DNA of 64,000 nt from Diphasiastrum complanatum (taxonomy: Eukaryota > Streptophyta > Lycopodiopsida > Lycopodiales > Lycopodiaceae). The notes beneath the pieces were generated by a model, which was given only the letters and a program-made list of their open reading frames with translations, made no database searches and was not told the origin of the DNA. Shown one piece after another: positions 1 to 11,042 of this stretch; position 1 is the stretch's first letter; every line of letters starts with the position of its first letter. Both the position numbers and the translations under genes were made by a program. The stretch is taken from positions 41,605,095 through 41,669,094 of the forward strand of contig CM055104.1 in assembly GCA_029204225.1 (NCBI GenBank), written 5' to 3'.

Positions 1-342
1 CCGCCAAACGTTGGAGATCTGGCGTGGAGGGGCCCTGAGAACTTCACTATGTCACAAGACGCAGTTGATCTCCCTCCACTAGCACCAGTCCCATGCAAAA
101 TGTCACTCGAACTTCAGCAAGTCTACCTTGAGGTTTCTAAGGCACTGACCTGGTGGCAAAAGAACCATTTTACGTGTCAATGTACAAGAAAGCATGATCG
201 TACGGACATGAATCATCGAAGCACTCTAAAGTTCCATTGAAAATTTGTCTATAATACTTGGTCCAGGATAAAGTCACTCTACATACTCCACCCATCATTA
301 TAGTGACTTTAGATCCTTAAACATTGCCAATCTAGAAAATCG
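1..342. other. Window edge, no recognised gene
   Basis: A 63-codon open frame on the plus strand (49-240) has no motif I recognise, and its first part is richer in GC than what follows. It could be the end of an exon or of a transposon continuing left of the window. No splice signals or domains support a gene call. Confidence 0.3.
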
Positions 343-477
343 AAAAGCCAATAAAATTGTTGATGTTCGAGAAAGCCAATGAAATTGCCGGAGTTCAAGA
401 AAGCCAATGAAATTGTGAATGTTCGGAAAAGCCAATGAAATTGTCGGAGTTCAAAAAAGCCAATAAAATTAGTCCCT
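343..477. repeat. 28-bp CCAAT minisatellite, five units
   Basis: The core GCCAAT starts at 347, 375, 403, 431 and 459, an exact 28-bp spacing, and a decayed sixth copy lies at 491. Each unit reads roughly AAAGCCAATGAAATTG plus a variable tail. The tails alternate between a 'TGATGTTCG' type and a 'CGGAGTTCA' type, so the array is really a 56-bp dimer repeated. A 93-codon minus-strand frame across it is a by-product of the repeat. Confidence 0.85.
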
Positions 478-499
478 AGAAAACTAGAAAGCCAATGTT

Positions 500-867
500 T
501 AGAATAGTCGATAAAAGTATACAAATGGAACCAACATTTTCTTTTGTTTTTTATCTTTTGGTTGGATCTTATTTTATTGAATAGTTGCAAATTTATTCAA
601 AACTAAAAATGAAAAATATATGTTTTCTTACGTTATATACAATACAAACAGTATATCTATCATATATATAATATACACAAAAAATCTATGCTAGTTTTCT
701 GGACAACGTTCTGGAACATGATTGCAACATAACGCGTTCCACTGCAACCATTCACGACTTGCTACAACTAGTAATTCATGAATCACAATTTAGAGAATTG
801 CAATTCGCAATCATGAATTATTGTTTTAAATTTTAAAAAATAAGGGCACACTCTTGTGTGCTACCTA
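500..867. other. AT-rich spacer with a small inverted repeat
   Basis: No coding signal. One perfect 10-bp inverted repeat, TAATTCATGA at 772-781 and TCATGAATTA at 811-820, could form a stem with a 29-nt loop. Otherwise AT-rich filler. Confidence 0.5.
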
Positions 868-2455
868 CGAGAGAGAAAGAAAAACAAGAATGAATGAAAG
901 CTTTTTGTTTATAGCCGAGGATATATAAGACAAAAGAACTACATCTCAAGTGTGTAGATAACTCTAGGAGCGCATGAAAACGTCTCTAAACTGAATAAAA
1001 TAGCAAACTACAAGCTACAAAGAGCTTCAAATAGAAAGCTCACTCTCAATCTCATGAGTACAATGTGATGAATACAATGGTACAGTCCCGACAGGACTAT
1101 GAAAAACTCTGATAGACAACTCTTGTAAAAGTGTCAAGTCGATAGCACTCTGAAGAAACAAGTGATGGTGGTGGACCGCACTGGATGCACAATATGCCTC
1201 TAATATTGTCATCTCTATCTGGAAGGTGGACAAGAGCGTCGATATCCAAGCTTCTGAGGTAACTCAACTCATGAGTCCCAATTCGAACTAATTTGACGTT
1301 TGGAGAAGAAGGCAATAATGCTCGGCTAAGAGAGATCATGTGGATGTCCCTCATATAGATCTCATCTCTCACGAATCATCAGAGCCACACGTGTCGGATC
1401 CTCATAAGTAAGCAAAGAATGGAGTGTCATCAATGAGTCTCAATATAGGCAAAAGTGTCTCCCTGTAATCTCATAGTATATAGCGCATCTGAAAATAAGG
1501 TGATCCTCATCCTCTACCTCATCCAAAGTACATAGCTATCAAATCCTACTCGCTCAAGGTATATCTTGATAGCAACCTGTCCAAATACAACTGGTGAGAT
1601 GAGACTCTAAGCTGCCCCAACATAATCCTAAGCCCATGAGGTAAACCAATATGCAGATAATGTGGTAGAATGGGATATCCAACCAAATCCACTCTATAAA
1701 ATAATGGTTTTATTCCAAGCTATGCCATGTCGTTTGAATCTATAGCCTATAAAGATAATGTCGGATATACCAATGAGTAACCTCCGGGAGGTGAGATATG
1801 GACATGCCAAAGGAGTTCCTCAAACGGCGCACTGCCTGGGAATACCAAGCTATTTGATGGCCCTAACTATCTAGTGTCTATGAGGAAATAAGCGTTATAT
1901 GCGAGTAGCGACTCCGATCCATTTGAATAAGTCTCTGCAAAAAAATGATTAGTTGAAACTGCAAAGACCGCCTCTATCTATATAGGTGGGACTACAAACT
2001 CAGCCAAAGTAATCTGGTGTGGCACTGAAGACTTGGCGCTAATCATCCATGAGAGCCTGGTGATCTGAAGTCTTGAGATATTGGCCCACTCCGCTAAAGT
2101 AACCCCAGTACACCAAGACTTTGCAGCATACATAGTAGTAGGAGTAACCATAGTATCGAATAAACCACACTTACTAGGAGCATCTCCAAGATGGCTTCTG
2201 AAACAAAATCTCTCAAGCCGAACCAAAGAGGCCTGACCCTTCCCCAATCTGGCGAAGGCTGCATATACGGAAGGTAGGGCTAGAGAACTAAACACCAAGG
2301 TATGTGTATGATGAAACCACCTCCAAAGATTAGTTATCCCACAATAAATCATATCCATTGTCAGTGCATAAAAGCTCGGAATGTATTAAAGAACATAACT
2401 TTGGTGTTCTTAGCATCAACGTCCAGACCCCACACCACTATCCTCCTTAATAATA
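868..2455 (-). mobile_element. LINE-2: decayed L1-type non-LTR retrotransposon, 3' part
   Basis: Read on the minus strand, the fragment opens in the reverse transcriptase just after the catalytic palm (GLDVDAKNTKVMFFNT near 2410). It continues through the region after the RT (LFDTMVTPTTMYAAKSW, then a W-rich linker, 2358-1978) and ends in the zinc-finger-like tail (VEDEDHLIFRCAIYYEI, about 1530-1475). Several frameshifts and stops break it, one at about 1440 where LINE-1 keeps Trp. The 3' end lies near 868-930, with an ATAAGAC box, a 14-nt hairpin and a GA-rich tail on the plus strand. Its 5' side is cut at about 2455 by LINE-1, of the same family and orientation. Confidence 0.75.
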
Positions 2456-3182
2456 CACTCCAATTGAGAGAGAAGAAGAAGAAGAAGAAAATTATATTAA
2501 TGTCTGTTGGGTGCCCAAGGGCACATAAGACAGAAGAAATAAGTACATATCTCGTAGGAGCACTGTCCATGTCGGACAACATAAAAAACGCTAGTCTAAG
2601 TGGAAAAAACAATATAAAAATCTCTCTAGCTAGTCAGAAGACACATCAAACATAGAATCATAAAAAGAATACAAGAGCTTAACCTCCAGCTCTGAAGAGG
2701 GTACAGGTGCTAGAGCTTAACCGCCTGCTCTGCTGAGGAAAGTAAAAGGAAGAATAAAATATCAATCTCGGAAAAAACGTCTGATACCCATAGAAGCTAT
2801 GATCTATGGCTGTCGAGGAGCTCTGGTAGCTCTGGAGGCTCGTGTAGATCTAGCAGCAGGTGGTGGCTGAGCACGCTGGGCCTTCGCCCTCATCGGTATG
2901 ACTGCCTCGTCATCTAATAGGTCATCACGCTCACGCTTCTGAAAGAAGCTAGTAATAAGATGTTGGCGAGAATCAGTAATACCCTCCGAAGGTATCAAAG
3001 AGGCTCTCAACTTAAGCATCTCTCGTAGTAAAAGGCCGACACATCTGGGATCCTGATACTCCAAAAAGGTACTGAGGGTATCCCAATACAAACAATGATA
3101 GTGACCACGTATCTCATAGTATGTAGGGCATGTGAAGATAAAATGGAACTCATCCTCCACTACACCCAATGTGCATACATGA
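2456..3182 (-). mobile_element. LINE-1: L1-type LINE 3' end inserted into LINE-2
   Basis: The minus-strand frame 3169-2804 starts inside the C-terminal zinc-finger-like motif of LINE ORF2 (CTLGVVEDEFHFIFTCPTYY) and runs 120 residues to a stop, ending in an Ala/Arg/Pro-rich tail. About 320 bp of 3' UTR follow, with ATAAGAC, a 14-nt hairpin at 2524-2511 and a TTCTTC/CTCTC tail at 2490-2460. The tail sits inside the RT domain of LINE-2, so LINE-1 is the later insertion. Its 5' side stops at 3182 where the LTR of gypsy A begins. The frame is open, so it is younger than LINE-2. Confidence 0.8.
2511..2524 (-). promoter_or_regulatory. LINE 3'-terminal hairpin
   Basis: GTGCCC-AA-GGGCAC is a perfect 6-bp stem with a 2-nt loop, next to ATAAGAC. 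Two related copies keep the 14-nt length with different bases: 911-924 (LINE-2, one mismatch) and 29361-29374 (ATGCC-AAAA-GGCAT). Several plant L1 lineages use a 3' hairpin recognised by their reverse transcriptase; that role here is inference. Confidence 0.6.
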
Positions 3183-3629
3183 TGTTACAATCTTACTTAC
3201 TGCAAACCTCCAGGTGTTGGTTAACCACAAGAGACCGAACGATTCACGTTCCACCCCGCCATAGGACCTAATCCGGGTCCACCCACCGTGCCCTGGCCTG
3301 TGACCGTTTCAAGCTGGATCCGACCTCCATCCCAGATGGCGTCCCATACCACCGCCTAGGCTCTCAGCCATCTCCTGCCTCACGCTAGCAACACATCCTG
3401 GCCGTGCACACGCTCTCCATCCACCTCTTCCTAGGTAGACAGAATGGATGGCAAATGAGTCCTCCCGTTGTATACCTCCAAGGAGAGAGACTCCAAACCA
3501 TGTGCACTCCTGGATCATGACACGTGACAACCATGCAGGTTCACGAGTCACCGGTCAAGTCTACAGGCCCAGTCATCATTTGGTCTCAAGTCTGGGTTTG
3601 GGACCCAAGGGAGTTGGGTCCCTAACATT
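3183..3629 (-). repeat. 3' LTR of gypsy A
   Basis: On the minus strand it starts TGTTAGGGACC and ends GTAACA, giving TGTTA/TAACA ends over 447 bp. It is preceded by a purine tract (AAGGAAGAGGGAA, 3642-3630). The flanking pentamer after the LTR is CATGA (3178-3182). The partner LTR is not in the window, so the duplication cannot be confirmed. Confidence 0.7.
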
Positions 3630-3654
3630 CCCTCTTCCTTAAAAAATTCCTTAT

Positions 3655-4490
3655 CTAAGGAAGGAATCCAGGGAATCTCAGTTTAAGGTCACGTTCCTTC
3701 TCCCAAGTATTATCGTCCTCGGAACTTTCTTTCCAACGAACCAAGTACTCAGTTACCTGTCGGTTTCTGAGCCCATGTTGACGTACATCAACAATGGCCT
3801 GTGGTTCAGTAGGTACAAAAGATGATAGGTCCTCCAGCTGAACTAAATCCTCCTGAGGCATTAAGTCATCCTTTCCACCAAGTCGTTCCTTTAAACGACT
3901 AATGTGAAAAACAAGATGTACCTTAACCCCTTGAGGAAGTTCTAGCTGGTACGCATTCCGATGGAGTTTCTTTACTATACGGAATGGCCCTGCATAACGA
4001 GGTGATAACTTAGGACATTTCCCAGTCCTTAGTACCTTAGAATCTTTTGGCTCATAGACCCTAGGTTGTCACTTTTGATTAGCGTAAAACTGGGCTCTAT
4101 CCTGAGCCGTTTTTACGTTTTCGCGAGCAACAAGCAACATTTCTTGCATATCATGCAGGAAATCTACTGCTGCTTTAACCTTGAGGCCTTTGAGGCCCAC
4201 TGAAATGGGAGCCCTAGGCTGGGAACCATACATCAGAGAAAATGAACTAAAACTCGTCGCTGAGTGCTTTGCGCTATTATACGCAAACTCAATCATTGGA
4301 AGGTACCTTTCCCAATCTGACTGTCTTCTGGAAACATATGCCCAAAGCATATCTTCCATAGACTGGTTTGTCCTCTCTGTCTGAACATCCGATTCAGGAT
4401 GATCTGATGACCCCAAACTTAGAGTGGTCTCTAATTTCTCAAAGACCGCTTGCCAGAATTTGCCAGTGAACTTTGGATCTCGATCACTAA
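3655..4490 (-). pseudogene. Gypsy A integrase C-terminus and chromodomain
   Basis: The integrase core continues at 4490 (DRDPKFTGKFWQ) into the conserved 'SSDHPESDVQTERTNQ' block, the C-terminal helix region and a GPF-type module (YAGPFRIVKKL, about 3960). It ends in a chromodomain (3861-3655: VDVRQHGLRNRQ, then YLVRWKESSEDDNTWE). Such chromodomains bind modified histones and steer integration in chromoviruses. An in-frame TGA lies at 4071-4069, otherwise the frame is open. Linked to the upstream integrase by removing element D. Confidence 0.85.
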
Positions 4491-5358
4491 TGTTAAAAAT
4501 TGTAAAACATATCTATCATCTGTTGTTAATGTTTGGGGGATCCTACCCATGTAAATATTTTGTACATATCCAAGGTATGTGAATTGAGCACATATCCTTG
4601 TAGAATAAGGCGAGTTTGGGTTAGGTAGATCAAATTCCAGTGACATGCATAAAGTCTAGTTGGTCTAGTATGATATGCAATAATGTTGACAATGTCTAGT
4701 TTGACATGCATATAGAGATTCACATGGAATTGGTCAATTATGACCTTGTAGAAACTCGAGCCACAATAAATGCATAATGTCCTAAGTTTCCATAGTGACA
4801 TGCAAAGCATGCAATCACTCTAATGGACACATGCATGTAGATTTGTACATGGCTAGTTGAGAAATTGCCATTTGGAGAAAGTAGGTAAAAGTTAGGTGCA
4901 ACCTATGCATGCTAGCAGTTAGGTGTCAGTTAATAGTTGTTTGCACTTGAATAGGTGTAGGATGTGCATTGAATGCAAGGAGTACCACGAATTTTGGCTC
5001 TCCTATATATGTGCATATCATTCTCATTCACAAAGTAATGAAGAACCAAAGTTTTGTAGCTATCTCATGCTTGGTTGGATCTAAACTGTTTTTTCTTGTT
5101 ATCTCTCTAGCTCTCTCTCTCTCTAACTCGTGTTGAGGCTAATGCTTATGCATTGTAATCTTGTACTTTTAATCATTCTTTGATTCATTGCTATCATAGT
5201 CTATTGATTAGCATACTAGATTGTGAATTAGCCATATCTTCTAAACTAGATCTTGTTGAACAATCTAGAATCAGGGTACTGTGCCAATCACAAAGCTTAA
5301 TCAAGATCAATCACTCTTGTGGACATTCCCCACACGTGTGAATTCTGGAATTTTCAAC
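4491..5358 (+). repeat. 5' LTR of copia D
   Basis: Begins TGTTAAAAATTG and ends TTTTCAAC next to the primer-binding site. It holds the only plausible promoter of the element. Minus-strand frames inside it recur in the other LTR and are not genes. Confidence 0.88.
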
Positions 5359-6050
5359 TTGGTATCAGAGCCTCATTAAGCTTTGCATGCTAATTTCCCT
5401 GATAGTACAAGAAATTGAGAGATAAACAAGCAAAAAAAGCAGTTTTTCACCTTTTCTAACATTTCTCTGAAGTGTGATTGGATCAAATCGGACCTGAACT
5501 GAATTTTCAGACCTGAATTGAGGTAGTACGGAATTCTGGAACTCCGCACGTGTGAAAATCAGAGATTTTCAGTCCCTTTGTTTTCCTTGCTGATAGATCC
5601 AAAGATAGCAGTGTTATAGCTTGATGGAAAGCTTATGATCTGTACTTTCCATAGAAATTGAAACCAAATCAATCTGAAGTGTCTAGCAAGAGTTATAAGC
5701 TCTTAAAGAGGATTAGGATAGGTCCAAAATCCGAGTGACAACATTTTGATTTGAATCAATTTTTACTTTGTTCTGAATTCATGGTTTTGAGCATCCTACA
5801 CAAGAAACTAAAGATCAAGACTGAGTTTGATTCAAACTAACCAAAGTGTCTCAATCCACTTTGTGTATCTAATCTAGTTAGCTTGTCTAGTGGAATATTT
5901 GAGATCTGTCTCAAATACAGTTGCATGTGTTTCACATAGGAAGGTAGTACATTTTTTGAAAATACCTATAGTGAAAGAGAGCAGCAACTCTAAGTCAGAT
6001 AGGAACAAGCTCAAACATATTGCAGTCCAATTACAAGAGTCTTCACATTC

Positions 6051-7142
6051 ATGGCATCTATAGGAGATTGTCTCTTTCAAGCTAGTGAAAGACTATACAC
6101 CTTTAACTATTCAGTTTGGAAGGATAGGATAGAATCCTTGTTGATTCTCTATGGTGTAATGGATATTGTAACTGGAACTGAAGTTGAACCTGCAGCTTTT
6201 GATGAGGCTCGGAGATTCAAGAAGAGAGCAAGAATTGCTCTACATATCATCAAATTGAACATCTCTGATGAGATGTTGAGAGAGATTAGTTCATGCACCT
6301 CAGCAAAGGAGACTTGGGAGACTCTGAAGAACCTTCATGAAGCCAAGATCAAGTCAAGAAAGAGGAGTAAGAACTAGTACCCTCGTGCCTTCACCAAGAA
6401 AAAAGCAAAGAACAAAGACTATGGTGGAGTAGAAGATGAGTCAGTTCATCCTTCTAACTTCAAGAAGAAGACACAAGAAGTTCAAACCAGTTGTATCATA
6501 GAAGACTCACATGCAAGTTGTGGAGAGGCATCTCTTCTAATGTCTAGTTTTTCTTCTTTACCTTTTAATGATGTATCATGGTATATTGATAGTGGAGCAA
6601 CAACTTATATGAGTTGCTCCAAAGATTCTTTTGTTTCTATTGAATCTGTTCTAGATCCTAAGAAATCAATATACACAGCAGTTGGTGATGCATGTGCAAT
6701 TGAAGGTGTTGGAAGTTGTTCCTTAAAACTTACATCTTCTATGAATTTTACACTTTCCAATGTTCTCTATGTGCCTAATCTCACAAAGAGTGTGATTAGT
6801 GTAGGAAAGTTGTTAGATGATGGTTATGAATTGGATTTCAATATCAATGGTTGTTTCATAAAGAAAGAAGATAAGATCCTTGCAAATGGATCTAGATATG
6901 GAGGTATTTTCAAGCTAGATGTGCATGAAAATTCAAGTTTATGTGATGCTGCATTGATGACTTATGTTTCCAAGGAGGAGCTATGGCATAGGAAGTTGTA
7001 TGTTCCCAACTTCAGGTCTATGCCTATTATAGTCAAGGAGATCAAGCCAAGAGTGGCTTATTCTATGGCAAAATCACTTATGGATCCATATTTAATGTCT
7101 TCTAAAAAGACAGAACATCCGATGTTCATCTTTCTTTATCAG
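6051..7142 (+). pseudogene. Copia D gag-protease frame
   Basis: The Met at 6051 follows a leader of about 680 bp. The first 108 codons match copia gag N-termini (YSVWKDRIESLL, then a 'KETWETLKNLHEAK' helix). A TAG at 6375-6377 interrupts, but the same frame reads on to the protease with its catalytic DSGA (WYIDSGATTYM, about 6580) and into the pre-integrase motif (ELWHRKL, 6980), stopping at 7142. No CCHC zinc knuckle is visible. The frame is clean apart from the TAG, which fits a single recent mutation. Confidence 0.8.
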
Positions 7143-7145
7143 TGA

Positions 7146-8483
7146 AAGGAAGGTGTTTCTTGCTTTGCATGTACTATTGATGGATCCACAAGTTACATTT
7201 GGCTGTGTCTTGTCTGTTCAAGTTTTTTGGTGCATGTGTATGTTCCATCATGCAAAACTTTATGGAGTTATGAAGCTAATGGAAGGAGTGCACTTTATGA
7301 AGTCTTGTTCAGTTATAAGCCTAAGGTTGTATACCTCAGTGTTCTTGAAGACTATTGCTTTGTATGTGGTTTTTTGGAAAGAAAGAAGGATGGTGATCCT
7401 AGTCTATGGATCATGGTTGGATGCTTATCCACCAAGGAAGGCTACATAGCCTTTACACTCTCTATCTCGAAGGTGTTTGAGCATGGAGAAGTTCTTGATT
7501 TTGAAGATCTATTTTCTATCTTGGAAGTGGCCGAGAGCACAGTGTCTCATAGTGCATCACAAGTCATTACTATGGCAAGTAATCAATTTGTGATAAGGTC
7601 AAGGTTTGAGGAGGAGTATCCTCAACAAGCATGTCCAAGGAGATCTTCATCATCGTACAAGGCCGAGTCCTTGTTGATCTTACTTCATGGAAAAGAAAAG
7701 AAAAGTAAAGGTGGTATTCACCTATTGTTCTTTTTCTTTGATTAATGATGTATCTTGCTTATCTCAAAGATCAAGTAAGACTATTTTGTTCTTGAATGAA
7801 GTCTTTAGTTTGGAATTACTTCTTGTCTTTTGTGACTTGATTATGTTTCCAAAACATCTAGAAAGCAACATGTTGTACCATCATTTGTATGCTCTTAAAT
7901 TGAGTAAGAGCAAGTATGAGTTTAGTACTCATAGTTTGAAAAAAGGAGTTTTTTCATGTATTGAGGCATATTGTAAACTTCTTGTGAGGTTAAGTGAAGC
8001 ATCCACTGAGGACACTTACACCCTCAAGAAAGTATTTAGCCTTAATTTGATCAAGTTTGAGTATGGTTTCAAGATTAGATCCATTTTGGATAGAGTTCAT
8101 ATTTTTTGGACTAGTGAAGCTAGTATGCTTAATCTTGAATATTGCTCATGGTACAATCTTGATCTGTATGATCTTTGTGGTCATGATGAGACATGGAAGC
8201 CTCGGTTTTTTTCAGTCTTTCTTGCAGCCAACTTCATGCATGTGGACTTTGCATACCCAGGATTGACATCAAACATGCAGGAGGTACATTGGCATAGTAG
8301 CAGGTTGGTAGCATATTTTTCAAAGGCATTTGGAAAAGATTTCTATCAAAGAGAACTTATCATGGATTTGGTAAGCATACTGCTATGATGGATTTTTTGT
8401 TCATCTTCACTTCAAATGCAAAGCAAAGAATCCAAACTCAAAGGATCTTCACCAACATCAGATAGATATATTTTAAGGAGGAG
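7146..8483 (+). pseudogene. Copia D integrase remnant and scrambled pol, RT missing
   Basis: Fragments of the integrase C-terminus remain at about 7290-7510 (LYEVLFSYKPKVVYL, later KVFEHGEVLDFEDL). At about 8300-8370 a stretch reads VAYFSKAFGKDFYQRELI, like the copia RNase H tail 'ADLFTKALGKDKF'. Between them (7520-8280) a long open frame (7687-8388) shows no domain I recognise, and the RT is absent. The middle could be badly decayed pol or acquired sequence. Confidence 0.5.
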
Positions 8484-9351
8484 TGTTAAAAATTGTAAAA
8501 CATATCTATCATTTGTTGTTAATGTTTGGAGGATCCTACCCATGTAAATATTTTGTACATATCCAAGGTATGTGAATTGAGCACATATCCTTGTAGAATA
8601 GGGCAAGTTTGGGTTAGGTAGATCAAATTCCAGTGACATGCATAAAGTTTAGTTGGTCTAGTATGATATGCAATAATGTTGACAATGTCTAGTTTGACAT
8701 GCATATAGAGATTCACATGGAATTGGTCAATTATGACCTTGTAGAAACTCGAGCCACAATAAATGCATAATGTCCTAAGTTTCCATAGTGACATGCAAAG
8801 CATGCAATCACTCTACTGGACACATGCATGTAGATTTGTACATGGCTAGTTGAGAAATTGCCATTTGGAGAAAGTAGGTAAAAGTTAGGTGCAACCTATG
8901 CATGCTAGCAGTTAGGTGTCAAGTTAACAGTTGTTTGCACTTGAATAGGTGTAGGATGTGCATTGAATGCAAGGAGTACCACGAATTTTGGCTCTCCTAT
9001 GTATGTACATATCATTCTCATTCACAAAGTAATGAAAAACCAAAGTTTTCTAGCTATCTCATGCTTGGTTGGATCTAAACTGTTTTTTCTTGTTATCTCT
9101 CTAGCTCTCTCTCTCTAACTCGTGTTGAGGCTAATGCTTATGCATTGTAATCTTGTACTTTTAATCATTCTTTGATTCATTGCTATCATAGTCTATTGAT
9201 TAGCATGCTAGATTGTGAATTAGCCATATCTTCTAAACTAGATCTTGTTGAACAATCTAGAATCAGGGTACTGTGCCAATCACAAAGCTTAATCAAGATC
9301 AGTCACTCTTGTGGACATTCCCCACACGTGTGAATTCTGGAATTTTCAACA
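8484..9351 (+). repeat. 3' LTR of copia D
   Basis: Starts TGTTAAAAATTG right after the purine tract and ends TTTTCAACA before the target copy ACTAA, after which gypsy A resumes. Confidence 0.88.
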
Positions 9352-9721
9352 ACTAACAATGTCATTCGGCAAACCAAACAACCTGAACAACTTTTCCACG
9401 AAAAGTTGTGCAAGTTCAAAAGCTTCGACAGTCTGCTTGGTTGGTATGAACTGCACCATTTTAGTTAACCTGTCACCTATTACCCAAATTGCATCATTTT
9501 GCTTCCCCGTCCGAGGTAGCCCAACCACAAAGTCCATGGAAATGCTTTCCCACTTTCTTTCGGGAATTTCCAAGGGCATTAACAAACCAGCTACCTTAAG
9601 TCTTTCAGCTTTGTTAACTTGGCATTGCGCACACTTGCGAACATATGCCTCCACCTGACTTTTTAAATTTGGCCAGCAAAAGTTCCTTTTTACTAAGTCA
9701 AGTGTGCATTCATGCAGGATT
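9352..9721 (-). pseudogene. Gypsy A integrase zinc-binding and core segment
   Basis: The minus-strand frame contains CWPNLKSQVEAYVRKCAQCQ, the C-x2-C half of the integrase zinc finger. The core follows with its first catalytic Asp (SISMDFVVGLP) and second (DRLTKMVQF region), ending at the D insertion site in GLPNDIVS. The HHxGH part of the zinc finger looks partly lost near the E insertion point (ILHECTLDLVKRNF). It joins the RNase H segment at 15583 across E. Confidence 0.85.
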
Positions 9722-10168
9722 TGTAGGAAAGCAAGAGACAAGTCACCAAGATCTAGTTATCAATCAATCTCCACAAGAAACAAGAGAGAAGAGGCTGGGC
9801 GCCCAACTCTAAGAGAGAGAGAGAGAGAGAGAGAAAACAGCAACAAGAGCAATGGAGAGCCAAACTGTATAAAATGGAATACACAATGAGCATCTGAGTA
9901 CTCTACCTGGATGTGACCAAATGCCACCAAACCCTAAGGTTAACCACTTACTAAATGTAGGGCACCCCCAAAAGTCAAAATAGGGCCCCTAAACAAAATT
10001 AGACCCCTAAGCCCCACGAGTCAGTACATGACCAAAATTGGGTCCAACTGAACTTAAGACAAACTTAAGATGGCCTAAATAACTAAATACCCATGGTTAC
10101 ACAAATCTCGACCTTTTGGGTCAAAGTAACCTATGGATTAACTTCAGCATAGTCATTTATTTCTAACA
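9722..10168 (-). repeat. 3' LTR of copia E
   Basis: Minus strand TGTTAGAAATAAATG ... CCTACA. It contains a GA run (about 9813-9833) whose length differs from that in the partner LTR. Confidence 0.9.
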
Positions 10169-10205
10169 CCCTCCTTAAATGAAAATGCAAAAACTGAAAT
10201 CTTCA

Positions 10206-11042
10206 CTATGTAACAAAACCAACACGTGGTATCAAATTTAAAGCTTCAAATCTGACTCTAGGCAACGCCTTAGTGAAGAGGTCCGCAATCTTATCCTCCG
10301 TAGGACAATATTCAAGTAAAATGTCGCCATCATGAAGTCTCTCCCGAACAAAGAAATAATGGATCTCGATGTGCTTCGTCCTCGCATGAAAAACAGGATT
10401 CCGTGCAATGGCAATAGCACTTTGACTATCACTCAAGGTAAGAGTGGCTGAGGGCTCGCCAAACTTCATGTCAACAAGTAGTCTTCTCAGCCATAAACAC
10501 TCTGTCGTGGCTGAAAATATCGCTCTATATTCTGCCTCACTAGAAGAAGTAGCAACAATGGGCTGCTTTTTACTTGACCGCGAAATTGCAGAATTACCGT
10601 AAAAAAAGCAATGTCCACTTGTAGAGCGTCTAGTGTCTTGATCTCCACCCCAATCCGAGTCACTAAAATCAACCAAACATGCATCATCGCAAGCAGGAAA
10701 AACCAATCCATGACTTCTTGTTCCTTGAAGATATCGAAAGATCCTCTTCAACGCTTTCCAATGTGATGTCATCGGGGCATGCATGAATTGACTCATGAGT
10801 GAGACACTATAAGAAATGTCCGGTCTTGAATTACATAGGTAAATGAGACAGCCAATAGCTTGACAATATAAAATACTGTCAAATGATTCACCATCATCTT
10901 GACTACTTAATTTCAGACCTCTCTCCATAGGTGTAGCAACCGGCTTGCAATCTTCCATCTTGAACCGCTTTAAAATCTGCCCAATGTAGCGTTCTTGAGA
11001 GATGAAAAATTTCAGCACCTTCTTGTACAAATTCAAGACCAA
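10206..11042 (-). pseudogene. Copia E: end of RT and RNase H
   Basis: Continues the RT in a shifted frame: SRPDISYSVSLMSQFMHAP, the RNase H start DFSDSDWGGDQDTRRST, catalytic-region SSSEAEYRA, the HARTKHIEIHYFFVRE block and the tail ADLFTKALPRVRFEAL. RNase H removes the RNA template during reverse transcription. A frameshift near 11000 separates it from the upstream RT frame; the overlap 10903-11042 is read in two frames. Confidence 0.9.

Larger units (their letters stand above)
4491..9351 (+). mobile_element. Copia D: full-length LTR retrotransposon, lacking RT
   Basis: The two LTRs (4491-5358 and 8484-9351) are about 868 bp each and differ by roughly a dozen substitutions and two small indels by eye, so the insertion is fairly recent. 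The target duplication is ACTAA (4486-4490 and 9352-9356). The primer-binding site TGGTATCAGAGC (5360-5371, initiator Met-tRNA type) follows the left LTR, and an AAGGAGGAG purine tract precedes the right one. Coding is gag, protease, integrase remnant and an RNase H tail. No YVDD-type RT is visible, so the copy is non-autonomous. Confidence 0.9.

Noticed and set aside
309-590. 93-codon minus-strand frame
   Set aside because: It is a by-product of the 28-bp repeat array; the period is not a multiple of three and no motif is present.
4526-8803. Matching minus-strand frames at 4526-4810 and 8519-8803
   Set aside because: They are identical because they lie in the two LTRs of copia D, not because they are conserved genes.
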